Counted from the stretch's first letter, positions 46,391 through 55,351 are shown. The stretch is 64,000 nt of DNA from Skermanella aerolata KACC 11604 (GCF_000936425.1 NZ_AVFK01000012.1:1-64000), one strand, 5' to 3'. Translations and numbers: made by a program. Notes: generated by a model not told the origin, from the letters alone.

Positions 46391-47914
46391 ATGTCCGACA
46401 ACCTCTACGATCTGTTCCGCAGCCGCTTCCCGGACGACCGGTCCCGCCCCTTCCTCGAGACGGAAGCCGGCCGCGTCTACTCCTATGCCGACCTGGAAGC
46501 AGTCTCCGGCCGCTACGCGCGCCTGCTCTCCGCCATCGGCGTGCGGAAAGGCGATCGCGTCGCGGTTCAGGTCGAAAAGTCGCCCGAGGCGATCTTCCTT
46601 TATCTCGCCTGCCTGCGCGCCGGCGCCGTCTACCTGCCGCTCAACACCGCCTATACCCGCCACGAACTCGAATACTTCGTCTCCGACGCCGAACCGTCCG
46701 CCATCGTCTGCCGGCCCGGCCAGGAAGGCGTCTTCAGCGCCGGCTCCGCACATGTGCTCAGCCTCGGCCAGGATGGCGAAGGCTCCCTGCCCGACCGCTC
46801 GGCCAGCTTCGACCCCGACTTCCCGACCGTCCCCACCAGTTCCAGCGACCTCGCGGCCATCCTCTACACCTCGGGCACCACCGGACGTTCCAAGGGCGCG
46901 ATGCTCAGCCACGACAATTTGGCTTCCAATGCCCTGACCCTGCACAGCTACTGGGGCTGGCAGCCGGACGACGTACTGCTGCACGCCTTGCCGATCTTCC
47001 ATGCCCACGGGCTGTTCGTCGCGACCAACTGCGTGCTGCTGAACGGATCTTCCATGCTGTTCATGCCCAAGTTCGACGTCGAGCAGGTCTTCCGCCTGCT
47101 GCCGCGCGCGACCGTCTTCATGGGCGTTCCGACCTTCTACGCCCGACTGCTGGCCGACGAGCGCCTGAACCGCGACACCACCCGGCAGATGCGGCTGTTC
47201 ATCTCCGGTTCCGCCCCGCTGCTGGCCGAAACCCATCGCGAGTTCGAATCCCGCACCGGCCACGCCATCTTGGAGCGCTATGGTATGACCGAAACGGTCA
47301 TGCTGACATCCAACCCGCTCGACGGCGACCGCATCCCCGGCACCGTCGGCTATCCCCTTCCCGGCGTCGAGGTCCGCGTCACCGATCCGGAAACCGGCCG
47401 CGTCCTGGGCCAGGGCGAGATCGGCGGGATCGAGGTCAAGGGACCCAACGTCTTCTCCGGCTACTGGCGCATGCCCGAGAAGACCGCCGCCGAGTTCCGC
47501 CCCGACGGCTTCTTCATCACCGGCGATGTCGGCAAGATCGACGAGCGGGGCTACGTCCATATCGTCGGCCGCGCCAAGGACCTGGTGATCTGCGGCGGCT
47601 ACAACGTCTACCCGAAGGAAGTCGAGACGGTGGTCGACGCCATCGATGGCGTCGGCGAAAGCGCCGTCGTCGGCGTGCCGCATCCCGACTTCGGCGAAGC
47701 GGTCGTCGCCGTCGTCCTGCGCCGCCCCGCCGGCCCAGAAGTCACGGAAGCCGGCGTCATAGCGGTCTGCAAGGAACAGCTTGCCAACTACAAGGTGCCG
47801 AAGCGCGTCTTCTTCATGGACGAACTGCCGCGCAACGCCATGGGCAAGGTGCAGAAGAACCTGCTGCGCGATCAGCACACCGGCCTCTTCGCCGCCGTTC
47901 AGCCGGGGCGGTAA
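46391..47914 (+). CDS. matB: Malonyl-CoA synthetase
   Basis: A 507-residue adenylate-forming enzyme that ligates malonate, and in known members methylmalonate, to CoA. LYTSGTTGRSKGAMLSH is the P-loop, ERYGMTETVMLTSNP fits the MatB branch, and RAKDLVICGGYNVYPKEVE plus the C-terminal NAMGKVQKN lysine block are intact. The malonyl-CoA decarboxylase matA usually beside it is absent. Here it follows the valine operon, so its product may be methylmalonyl-CoA or malonyl-CoA. Confidence 0.9.
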   Translation: MSDNLYDLFRSRFPDDRSRPFLETEAGRVYSYADLEAVSGRYARLLSAIGVRKGDRVAVQVEKSPEAIFLYLACLRAGAVYLPLNTAYTRHELEYFVSDAEPSAIVCRPGQEGVFSAGSAHVLSLGQDGEGSLPDRSASFDPDFPTVPTSSSDLAAILYTSGTTGRSKGAMLSHDNLASNALTLHSYWGWQPDDVLLHALPIFHAHGLFVATNCVLLNGSSMLFMPKFDVEQVFRLLPRATVFMGVPTFYARLLADERLNRDTTRQMRLFISGSAPLLAETHREFESRTGHAILERYGMTETVMLTSNPLDGDRIPGTVGYPLPGVEVRVTDPETGRVLGQGEIGGIEVKGPNVFSGYWRMPEKTAAEFRPDGFFITGDVGKIDERGYVHIVGRAKDLVICGGYNVYPKEVETVVDAIDGVGESAVVGVPHPDFGEAVVAVVLRRPAGPEVTEAGVIAVCKEQLANYKVPKRVFFMDELPRNAMGKVQKNLLRDQHTGLFAAVQPGR

Positions 47915-47945
47915 ACACCCCCGCCCCACTTCGATCCCCCGCCCG

Positions 47946-47972
47946 AACATTCCCCGGTTGCCGGGGAATGTT
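47946..47972 (+). terminator. Perfect 12-bp hairpin after matB
   Basis: AACATTCCCCGG, a 3-base loop, and CCGGGGAATGTT form a perfect stem 31 bp beyond the matB stop. No T-run follows, so it may be a 3'-end hairpin or part of the leader of dctP, not a strong intrinsic terminator. Confidence 0.5.
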
Positions 47973-47995
47973 GACAGATCCAACGTTTCTCCCTT

Positions 47996-48011
47996 ATGTA
48001 TGCGCATACAT
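47996..48011. promoter_or_regulatory. 16-bp perfect palindrome ATGTATGCGCATACAT, candidate operator
   Basis: Perfect dyad with a central CG, the layout of LacI-family operators and also like some GntR sites. It lies 18 bp before the dctP start codon, immediately ahead of its ribosome site, so binding would block transcription or initiation. A LacI regulator is encoded 2 kb downstream. Confidence 0.55.
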
Positions 48012-48029
48012 CGGCAGGGAGGGATGAAA

Positions 48030-49049
48030 ATGCTGAGACGTGCGGGTGGTCTGACGACGGTAGCGGTGATCGCGGGTTCGGTGATGTTCGGAGGCGCCGC
48101 CTTCGCCGCCGACATCGGCAAGCACACCATAAAGTTCGCTTCGACGGGCGCCAAGGGCGCTCCGATCGTTCTCGGTATGGAAAAGTTCGCCGAGATCGTC
48201 GCCGAGAAGAGCGGCGGCAACATCACGGTAAAGAGCTTCCCCAACGGGACGCTGGGCGGCGACGTCCAGACGATCTCGGCCCTTCAGGGCGGCACGATCG
48301 AGATGACGACGATGAACGCGGGCCTGCTGGCCGGCGTCTCCAAGGATTTCGCTGTAGTCGACCTGCCGTTCCTGTTCGACGGTCCCGCAGAGGCCGACGC
48401 CGTGATGGATGGCCCGGTCGGCAAGGCCCTGGCCGAGCGCCTGCCGGAAAAAGGTCTGGTCGGATTGGCCTACTGGGAGCTTGGATTCCGCCAGCTCACC
48501 AACAGCCGTCACCCCGTCACCAAGGTAGACGACATCGCCGGCCTGAAGATCCGCGTGGTCCAGTCGCCTATATACATCGACCTCTTCAACGCGCTCGGCG
48601 CCAACGCCGTGCCGATGCCCTTCCCCGAGCTTTACCCCGCCCTGGAGACCGGTACCGTGGACGGTCAGGAAAACCCTGCCCCCAGCATCCTGACGGCCAA
48701 GCTCCATGAGGTGCAGAAGCACCTGACCCTGACCAACCACACCTACAACCCGCAGATCGTTATGATCGGCAAGAAGTTCTGGGACAAGCTGAACGCCGAC
48801 GAGCGGAAGCTGATCCAGGACGCCGCAAACGAGTCCCGCGACTACGAGCGCAAGGTCTCGCGCGAGCAGGCGGAAAAGGCGGTCGCCGAGCTGAAAGCTG
48901 AAGGCTTGCAGATCACCGAACTGTCGCCGGCCGAGGTCGAGCGCTTCCGTGAAAAGGCGAAGCCCGTCGCCGACAAATACGCCGCACAGATCGATCCGGC
49001 GCTGATGAAACAAGTCAACGACGAGATCGCGAAGGTTCGCGGCAAGTAA
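48030..49049 (+). CDS. dctP: TRAP transporter substrate-binding protein (DctP family), orphan
   Basis: A 339-residue periplasmic binding protein with signal peptide ending in GGAAFA, and the DctP-family pattern: VKSFPNGTLGG, DLPFLFDGPAEADAV, PFPELYPALETGTVDGQENP with the conserved Arg in LKIRVVQSP. It feeds carboxylates to a DctQM channel, but no dctQ or dctM is near, so membrane partners must be elsewhere. ATG at 48030 is 7 nt from GGAGG; ATG at 48024 is too close. Neighbours MatB and a DHDPS-family enzyme suggest a malonate-like or sugar-acid ligand. Confidence 0.9.
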   Translation: MLRRAGGLTTVAVIAGSVMFGGAAFAADIGKHTIKFASTGAKGAPIVLGMEKFAEIVAEKSGGNITVKSFPNGTLGGDVQTISALQGGTIEMTTMNAGLLAGVSKDFAVVDLPFLFDGPAEADAVMDGPVGKALAERLPEKGLVGLAYWELGFRQLTNSRHPVTKVDDIAGLKIRVVQSPIYIDLFNALGANAVPMPFPELYPALETGTVDGQENPAPSILTAKLHEVQKHLTLTNHTYNPQIVMIGKKFWDKLNADERKLIQDAANESRDYERKVSREQAEKAVAELKAEGLQITELSPAEVERFREKAKPVADKYAAQIDPALMKQVNDEIAKVRGK

Positions 49050-49057
49050 GCAGAGAT

Positions 49058-49078
49058 GTCGGGCTGAAGAGGCCCGAC
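49058..49078. repeat. Solo REP-like palindrome, family B
   Basis: A single GTCGGGCTGAAG/..GGCCCGAC element, almost the same core as at 38516-38540, just past the dctP stop. Its GTAG head has decayed. It may serve as the 3' hairpin of dctP. Confidence 0.6.
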
Positions 49079-49138
49079 ACTAACGCCCCTGACCGGTCAA
49101 CTCTCTGCCCCCATAACCGCCCCACAGGCACCAAAACC

Positions 49139-50074
49139 ATGTCGAACAAGATCGACGGCATCATCCCCGTCATGCTCACCCCCTTCACCGAAGAAGGGGC
49201 GATCGACTACCAAGGCCTCGAAAACCTGATCGAGTGGTACATCGCCAACGGCTCGGACAGCCTGTTCGCCGTCTGCCAGTCCAGCGAGATGCAGTTCCTC
49301 AGCCTTGATGAACGCGTCTCGCTCGCCCGCTTCGTCCAGCAGAAGGCGGCGGGGCGCGTGCCGGTAATAGCATCGGGCCACATCAGCGAGAACCGCGACG
49401 ACCAGCTTGGCGAACTCCTGGCAGCCGCCGAAACCGGCGTCGATGGCGTCGTGCTCGTCACCAACCGGCTCGACCCGCACGATGCCGGCGGCACCACCTT
49501 CATGGAAAGCCTGAAATGGCTGCTGGAGCGCCTGCCCGCCGACCTGCCACTCGGCCTGTACGAGTGCCCGGCCCCGTTCCGCCGCCTGCTGACCGACGAC
49601 GAGCTGAAGTTCTGCGCCGACAGCGGACGGTTCGTCATCCTGAAGGATGTGTCCTGCGACCTCGAAACGGTCAAGCGCCGGATCGCCCTGACAACAGGCT
49701 CGCCGCTGGCGATCCTCAACGCCAACGCTGCCATCGCCTGGGATGCGATGAAGGCCGGCTCCCCCGGCTTCAACGGCGTCTTCACCAACTTCCACCCCGA
49801 CCTCTACAAGTGGCTGCTGACGGAAGGACAGGCGCATTCCGGCCTCGCCGACGAGCTGTCGATCTTCCTGGCGCTGGCCGCGATGGCGGAGCCGATGGGC
49901 TATCCGGCCCTGGCCAAGCTGCATCACCAGCGCCTCGGCACCTTCGCGTCGATCAAGAGCCGCGCCGTCCACTTCGACATCCGCGAGCGCTTCTGGGCGC
50001 TGGAAGCGCTGCTCGACAAGATCGACGCCGGCACCGCGCTCTACCGGGAGCGGGTCAGCGCGGCGGGGCGGTAG
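49139..50074 (+). CDS. DHDPS/NAL-family aldolase-type protein
   Basis: A 311-residue TIM-barrel enzyme of the dihydrodipicolinate synthase/N-acetylneuraminate lyase family: PVMLTPFTEEGAIDYQGLENLIEWYI opening is split into PVMLTPF and GLENLIEWYI, LYECPAP, and FVILKDVSC with the Schiff-base Lys. It makes or breaks pyruvate-linked aldol bonds; substrates cannot be assigned. Not the housekeeping dapA: the context (TRAP protein, LacI regulator) is catabolic, perhaps for a sugar acid. Confidence 0.85.
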   Translation: MSNKIDGIIPVMLTPFTEEGAIDYQGLENLIEWYIANGSDSLFAVCQSSEMQFLSLDERVSLARFVQQKAAGRVPVIASGHISENRDDQLGELLAAAETGVDGVVLVTNRLDPHDAGGTTFMESLKWLLERLPADLPLGLYECPAPFRRLLTDDELKFCADSGRFVILKDVSCDLETVKRRIALTTGSPLAILNANAAIAWDAMKAGSPGFNGVFTNFHPDLYKWLLTEGQAHSGLADELSIFLALAAMAEPMGYPALAKLHHQRLGTFASIKSRAVHFDIRERFWALEALLDKIDAGTALYRERVSAAGR

Positions 50075-51107
50075 ACCCCCGCTCTATCAGGTCGGGTACC
50101 TGGGGCGGCACCGGCGACGGTGTTCCGCCGCCCAGCCGCTCCAGCAGATAATCGGCGGCAAGACTGCCGATCCGGGCGTTGTCGACGCGCATGGTGGTCA
50201 GGCCCGGTTCCATCTGGGCCGCCATCGCCACATCGTCGAAACCGGTGATCGACAGATCGGTCGGCACTGCCAGCCCCATCGCCCGCGCTTCCAGCAGGGC
50301 GCCGATCGCCAGCCAGTCGTTGCCGCAGATCACGGCCGTCGGACGCGATGCCGGGCGCGGCGCCGGGCCGCTCATGATGGCCCGCAGGCTCTCCCGGCCG
50401 AAGCCGATGCTCCACTCCCCCTCCCGCACATGGCCGGCACGCAGGCCAAGCCCCCGCTCCGCCAGCGCTTCGCGGACCCCGGCCACCCGCGCCTCGATCC
50501 GGTCGTTGCCGGCAACGGGCTGGACGATCAGCCCGATCTCCCGGTGACCCAGGTCCAGCAGGTAGCGCGTCATGCGATGGAAAGCCTCGCGGTTGTCGAA
50601 GCCGACGCAAGGATGCGGGCTGTCCGCGCGGTATGAATATGTGACGACATAGGGCACGCCGCGCGCAGCGATAGTTTCGAACAGTTCCGGCCGGTGCGCT
50701 TCGCCGGCAATGGCCAGCGCTTCCACGCCTTTCCCCAGCATCGCCTGGGCATGCCTGAACGCCTCGTCGCGATCGTAGTTGGAACAGCCCAGCAGCAGCG
50801 TCACCGCCCGCGTCGCGAAGGCCGACTGCATGCCGCCGATCTGGGCCGCGAAGATCTCGTTGTCGAGTGTCGGTATTATGGCGCCCGCGATGTTGGTCCG
50901 CCCACGCGCAAGGGCGCCGGCAGCCGCGTGCGGCATCCATCCCAGCGCAGACGCCGTGGCAAGGACGCGGGCACGCACCTCGGGAGCGACTTTTTCAGGG
51001 TTGTTGAAGGCGCGGGACACCGTGGCGGTCGACACGCCGGCTGCCACCGCCACGTCCTGCGCCGTCGGCGGCCCTGCATTCCCTGCGGACCTTCTGCTTG
51101 GCGGCAT
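50055..51107 (-). CDS. LacI-family transcriptional regulator
   Basis: A 350-residue repressor with N-terminal lacI helix-turn-helix (TAQDVAVAAGVSTATVSRAF) and a periplasmic-binding-like effector domain (TAVICGNDWLAIGALLEA; LSITGFDDVAMA). It converges on the DHDPS-family gene, overlapping its end by 20 bp. It probably controls the dctP-aldolase pair through the palindrome at 47996. Effector unknown. Confidence 0.9.
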   Translation of the reverse strand: MPPSRRSAGNAGPPTAQDVAVAAGVSTATVSRAFNNPEKVAPEVRARVLATASALGWMPHAAAGALARGRTNIAGAIIPTLDNEIFAAQIGGMQSAFATRAVTLLLGCSNYDRDEAFRHAQAMLGKGVEALAIAGEAHRPELFETIAARGVPYVVTYSYRADSPHPCVGFDNREAFHRMTRYLLDLGHREIGLIVQPVAGNDRIEARVAGVREALAERGLGLRAGHVREGEWSIGFGRESLRAIMSGPAPRPASRPTAVICGNDWLAIGALLEARAMGLAVPTDLSITGFDDVAMAAQMEPGLTTMRVDNARIGSLAADYLLERLGGGTPSPVPPQVPDLIERGSTAPPR

Positions 51108-51592
51108 GACGGCTGTTTCCCCGGCGAATGACGGCTTCGGTGACGAAGCCGAATACCGGCCATTTTAACCGGCTTCGTCTCCCGCTCCAAGCGCCACGGG
51201 CAAATGTCGACCGGAGCATGCCGTCACCCATAAAAACGCAAGAAAATCAATCTCTCCGAAGGACATTGTTCGGATTGTTTTTGCAATCCTTTTTCGTTGC
51301 CACTGCAACCGAATTTCGTCCTAATCCAGTTTTAAAAAAGTCGTTTTTCTTCCAATAACATTAAGTAGACAAAAATATCTTAAGGTAAACCTACAAATGT
51401 CTTACAAGGAAAAACGATAAAAAGAAGACATACTGCGGAGTAAAGGATTAATTAATATTCCTAGTTCAGTCTCATATCAGCGTTGTATAGAAGCAGCAGC
51501 CAGCAGGTTCTGGTCTTTCCTTTCAATCTGGCGTCCCTAAAGGGATCCTTCAGCGGCTATTGTCCTGAACGCAGTATCGGAGCCTTTCAAAA
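51108..51592. other. AT-rich intergenic region, 485 bp
   Basis: From about 51230 the composition is distinctly AT-rich (GTCGTTTTTCTTCC, GGATTAATTAATATTCC). It holds the promoter for the RTX gene and, at its left end, that of the LacI gene. No gene, RNA or repeat recognised. Such AT-rich stretches upstream of secreted-protein genes often bind nucleoid proteins. Confidence 0.55.
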
Positions 51593-53311
51593 ATGCCCAA
51601 TAAATGGTCGCAGCCTAAACTCAACAACCCGACCATCATTGATCTCAGCAAGACGGGTGATAAGACTTATTGGAAGTTCGCACCCAACCAGGATGTCCTT
51701 TTTATTGCTGATGATTCGGTACGTACGCTGCCAAGGCTCCAGACCGATGGCGGCAACAATATCGTCGTCATGGGCGGCAAGTTCATGCCCGAAGGTAAAG
51801 CGACCGCCACTATCTATTTCACCAATCTGAACGGCCACGCCTATGTCGAAGGCGTCCACATCGACAACAAGAACGCAGGCATGCGTGACGGCATCGCCGT
51901 CTACAGCGCACCCGGCAAACAGGCCGATATCACTCTCCAGAACGTCCGGATCGACAACGTCACCGGCATCGAAGCCGGCGTCCACGGCGACGTGTTCCAG
52001 CAGCACGGCCCGATGGGCAACATCCATATGTATAACGTGACGGGCAGCACCAATTATCAGGGCGTCCGGATCGCGCCGCAGTGGCCGGTCAAGTCGGCCG
52101 ACCTGGAACGCGTCGACATGTCGTACAATTCCGGCGGCCAGAAGATTTCCTATCTGTACCAGTTCGTCGACAACGCCAAGCAGCCGGAATTTCCGATCAC
52201 CTTCAAGGACGTCTACGCATCCGAGCGTCCCGGACAGAAGGGTGAATACCTGGCGATCTGGCCGAAGACCGGCATCCCCGAGATCGGCGCCGTCCGGGAA
52301 GGCAACGAGGTGACGTGGCCGGGCCTGCCCTATAAGGGACACGTGACGATCGGCCATCCTCCGGGCATGGACTTCGTCCCGGCGAGCAAGGTCGGGCTCG
52401 GCTACAAGCCCGGTTCCGGCACCTCCACCGGCACGGCCCCCGAAAAGCCGCCGGTCGAGCAGCCGACCCAGCCCACACCGACCCAGCCCGAGCCGACGCA
52501 GCCGGAAGCCGGCGGACCGTCTGATGGCGGCACCACTCCCGTCAGCGCGGCCCTGCCGCTCGCCGTCACCCTCAAGGAAAGCGGCGCCATCCAGGTCAAT
52601 CATGCCGGCGGCGGCAGCGGCTCCGACACTCTGGTAGGCACGACCAAGAACGACTGGATCAATGGCCGCAACGGCGTGGACACGATGACGGGCGGCGGCG
52701 GCGACGATACCTACGTCGTAACCACCGGCGACAAGATCATCGAAAAGTCAGGCGGCGGCATCGACACGGTCCTGAGCTGGGCGTCGAGCTATACGCTGCC
52801 GGGCGACGTCGAGAACCTCAAGCTGGAAGGCTCCAGCAACTCGGCCGGCACGGGCAACGACCTCGGCAACATCCTGACCGGAAACGGCGGCAACAACCTG
52901 CTGGACGGCAAGGGCGGCAACGACATCCTGAACGGCGGCGCCGGCAACGACACGCTGATCGGCGGAGCCGGCCGTGACGTGCTGACCGGCGGCGCCGGCA
53001 ACGACCGGTTCGTCTTTACCGACCTGTCCGACAGCAAGCCGACCCGCGAGGGCATGGACCTGATCAAGGACTTCGGCAACGGCGACATCATCGACCTTTC
53101 CGGGATCGACGCCAACTCCAGCCTTGGCGGCAACCAGTCCTTCAAGTTCATCGGCTCGCAGGGCTTCACCAAGCAAGCCGGCGAACTGAATGTCGTCAAG
53201 GAAGACGGCAACACCTTCGTCCAGGGTGATGCCAACGGCGACGGCGCCGCCGACTTCCAGATCGCCCTGCTGGGTCAGCCCAGCTTGACCGCATCCAGCT
53301 TCGTGTTCTGA
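51593..53311 (+). CDS. RTX calcium-binding protein with N-terminal beta-helix-like domain
   Basis: A 572-residue protein for type I secretion. The first 270 residues look like a right-handed beta-helix (pectate-lyase type) with repeated strands such as HAYVEGVHIDNKN and NVRIDNVTGIEAGVHGD. A proline/threonine linker (QPTQPTPTQPEPTQPE) follows, then an RTX block with GGxGxDxx nonapeptides (GGNDILNGGAGNDTLIGG, GRDVLTGGAGNDRFVF) and a C-terminal hydrophobic end SLTASSFVF typical of the secretion signal. No HlyB/HlyD genes in the window. GGAG at 10 nt before the ATG. Confidence 0.85.
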   Translation: MPNKWSQPKLNNPTIIDLSKTGDKTYWKFAPNQDVLFIADDSVRTLPRLQTDGGNNIVVMGGKFMPEGKATATIYFTNLNGHAYVEGVHIDNKNAGMRDGIAVYSAPGKQADITLQNVRIDNVTGIEAGVHGDVFQQHGPMGNIHMYNVTGSTNYQGVRIAPQWPVKSADLERVDMSYNSGGQKISYLYQFVDNAKQPEFPITFKDVYASERPGQKGEYLAIWPKTGIPEIGAVREGNEVTWPGLPYKGHVTIGHPPGMDFVPASKVGLGYKPGSGTSTGTAPEKPPVEQPTQPTPTQPEPTQPEAGGPSDGGTTPVSAALPLAVTLKESGAIQVNHAGGGSGSDTLVGTTKNDWINGRNGVDTMTGGGGDDTYVVTTGDKIIEKSGGGIDTVLSWASSYTLPGDVENLKLEGSSNSAGTGNDLGNILTGNGGNNLLDGKGGNDILNGGAGNDTLIGGAGRDVLTGGAGNDRFVFTDLSDSKPTREGMDLIKDFGNGDIIDLSGIDANSSLGGNQSFKFIGSQGFTKQAGELNVVKEDGNTFVQGDANGDGAADFQIALLGQPSLTASSFVF

Positions 53312-54330
53312 TCCACTCCCCGGCGGGTGCCTTCCTGTTGAATGCTTCCGGAATGTGTCCGGCTTAGGGATGAGCCAGGGATCGGAACGACCGGCTGGTA
53401 GCGGGGCTTGAAGAACAGCCCTGCTACCAGGCCCTGGATCAGGTAGCGCGCGCGTCGCAGCCTGTGGCTGGGCGCCGTCGGCATCCGCAGAAGATGGTAT
53501 GCCGATTGAAGCAGGAAGGTGATCAGGTCGCCTGTCGGATGGTACTGTTTCCGCAGGTAGAAGAAATTGCGGTAGTAATAGTAGAAGCGGTTCAGCCGGG
53601 CCTCGTTCGTCTCCACCAGCACATGGATATAGCCGGAGATCGAGCGCTTGTGCAGGACCCTGCTGCGCCCGACCAGATATCCCGGCCGCCATGCCGAGAT
53701 CCTGAGCGTATAGTCCGCATCCTCCCCCAGCACCGCGAAATCGCCCGACGGTACGCCGCAGGCCTCGATCGTGGTGCGCGGGATCAGGATGGATGTCAGG
53801 CCGGCGTTACGGACCCGGACCATGCTGTGGGCCAGCATGTGCCCCCACTCCGGTTCCGGCCGGTTCTTCCAGTTGGACCTGTCGCGCCGCATGTCGACAT
53901 GCGGCACGTTGTTCTCCAGCCCGTCCGGCGTCCGGGCGGCGCTGATCAGGAAGCCGATCTCGGCCGGACTGTCGAAATGGCGGCTCGCGCCTATCAGTTC
54001 GGCCAGCGCGGTCTCGCTCGGAATGACGTCGTCGTCCATCACCCAGACCCACGAAGCGCCCTGCTCGTAGCCCAGCCGGACCAGCTGTTCGAAGCCGGGG
54101 GAAACGCCCGAGTTGACGGCGTTCCGGTGATAGACGAAACCCGGCCGCGTCAGAAAGCCCTCGCTGGCCAGCATCTCGTCGGTACCGTCGGTCGATGCGT
54201 TGTCGAGAACGAGCACCCCCGAAACGGCATGGGTCTGCGAATATACCGCCTGAAGGCACTCCAGCAGTATATCGCGCCGATTGAAGGTGATGATGCAGGC
54301 GTAAACCCCATCGTTCGACTGGCTGGCCAT
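53275..54330 (-). CDS. Family 2 glycosyltransferase (GlfT2/rhamnosyltransferase-like)
   Basis: A 351-residue GT-A enzyme: CIITFNRRDILLECL, LDNASTDGTDEML, and the metal motif in WVWVMDDDVIP, then NAGLTSILIPR and GEDADYTLRI. The MDDD-type motif and size match galactofuranosyl- and rhamnosyltransferase-like GT2 enzymes. It converges with the RTX gene, overlapping by 37 bp. ATG at 54330 (near GGGAAC) is chosen over one at 54366 that has no ribosome site. Confidence 0.85.
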   Translation of the reverse strand: MASQSNDGVYACIITFNRRDILLECLQAVYSQTHAVSGVLVLDNASTDGTDEMLASEGFLTRPGFVYHRNAVNSGVSPGFEQLVRLGYEQGASWVWVMDDDVIPSETALAELIGASRHFDSPAEIGFLISAARTPDGLENNVPHVDMRRDRSNWKNRPEPEWGHMLAHSMVRVRNAGLTSILIPRTTIEACGVPSGDFAVLGEDADYTLRISAWRPGYLVGRSRVLHKRSISGYIHVLVETNEARLNRFYYYYRNFFYLRKQYHPTGDLITFLLQSAYHLLRMPTAPSHRLRRARYLIQGLVAGLFFKPRYQPVVPIPGSSLSRTHSGSIQQEGTRRGVDQNTKLDAVKLG

Positions 54331-54483
54331 AGGCGTTCCCGAAACAACAACGAATTGTTGAGACATTATTCAGATGCGGCCGCGCACGACCAGCCGTTAC
54401 GATGCGGCCGGGCGGCCTATTCGGTAGCACCCCCTGGGATGCACCCTGATTTTCCGCCGTCTTCCGGCAACCTGCCGGATGCC

Positions 54484-55260
54484 TTACCGAGAGGCTGACA
54501 CGATATCGTGACGGGCGATGCGGTTCAGGCTCACCTCCAGGCGCGCATCGGCCTTGGCGATCTCCTTCAGGGCGCCCGACGTGAACGCCATGTGCTCGCG
54601 TGCCGCCTGCCGGGCGGCCTCGGCGTCGCCGGCCATGATGCCGTCGCGGATGGCGCGGTGCTGGGCCAGCAGCAGGTCGCGGACGTTGCGCCGCAGGTAC
54701 AGGTTCGCACGGTTATAGAAGACGTCTTTGCGCAGCATGTCCGACAGCGACCGCATGACATGGAGCATGAAGAGGTTGTGCGACGCCTCGTAGATCGCGA
54801 GATGGAAGTCTGCATCGGCATTCGCCTCGTCAGTCGGATCGTCCTTCTGATGGGCCGCTTCCATGGCTTCGAAGCATCCCTGGATCAGCTCGCGGTCGAT
54901 CTCCGTCCCGCGCAGGGCTGCCAGATAGGCGGCCGAGCTTTCGGCGAGCCCGCGGAATTCCAGGTAATCGTAGGTCGCATCCGGATTGGTGAGGACGACG
55001 TTGGACAGCGGAGCCGTGAAGCTCTCGTCCAGCAGGGGCGCCACATGGGTCGCTCCTCCCCGCCCACTCACCAGCAATCCACGATTCTCGAGCTTTTCCA
55101 AAGCCTCGCGCAGGCTTGGACGGGACACGTCGAAGCGCTGCGCCAGCTCGCGTTCCGGCAGCAGGCGCTCGCCCGGACGCAGCGAACCTTCCAGGATAAG
55201 CTGTTCCAGGCGCTCCGCAATGGCATCCGCGAGTTTGGCAGGACGGATCGGATCGGTCAT
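54484..55260 (-). CDS. FadR/GntR-type regulator of the lut operon (LldR/LutR-like)
   Basis: A 258-residue regulator with a winged helix (ERELAQRFDVSRPSLREALEKLENRGLL) and an all-helical FCD domain (ADADFHLAIYEASHNLFML with metal or carboxylate ligands). LldR and PdhR of this group sense lactate or pyruvate. It is the last gene of the minus-strand lutABC run, 91 bp after lutC. Likely represses the operon until lactate is present. Confidence 0.9.
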   Translation of the reverse strand: MTDPIRPAKLADAIAERLEQLILEGSLRPGERLLPERELAQRFDVSRPSLREALEKLENRGLLVSGRGGATHVAPLLDESFTAPLSNVVLTNPDATYDYLEFRGLAESSAAYLAALRGTEIDRELIQGCFEAMEAAHQKDDPTDEANADADFHLAIYEASHNLFMLHVMRSLSDMLRKDVFYNRANLYLRRNVRDLLLAQHRAIRDGIMAGDAEAARQAAREHMAFTSGALKEIAKADARLEVSLNRIARHDIVSASR

Positions 55261-55351
55261 GGAACGATACAGCCCTTCAATGATGCACGTCTGCTTTCCT
55301 TATGGAGTTGGTAAGCCGCATTTGCAATGGCAACTGCATCGGCCAAAAGCT

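Noticed and set aside
47242-47256. GTTCGAATCCCGC, a tRNA T-arm-like string
   Set aside because: It lies in frame inside matB, with no acceptor stem or anticodon arm at tRNA distances. It is a coincidence of codons.
49139-50074. Housekeeping dapA for lysine synthesis
   Set aside because: It sits with a TRAP binding protein and a LacI regulator and not with lysine genes, and its sequence departs from typical dapA.
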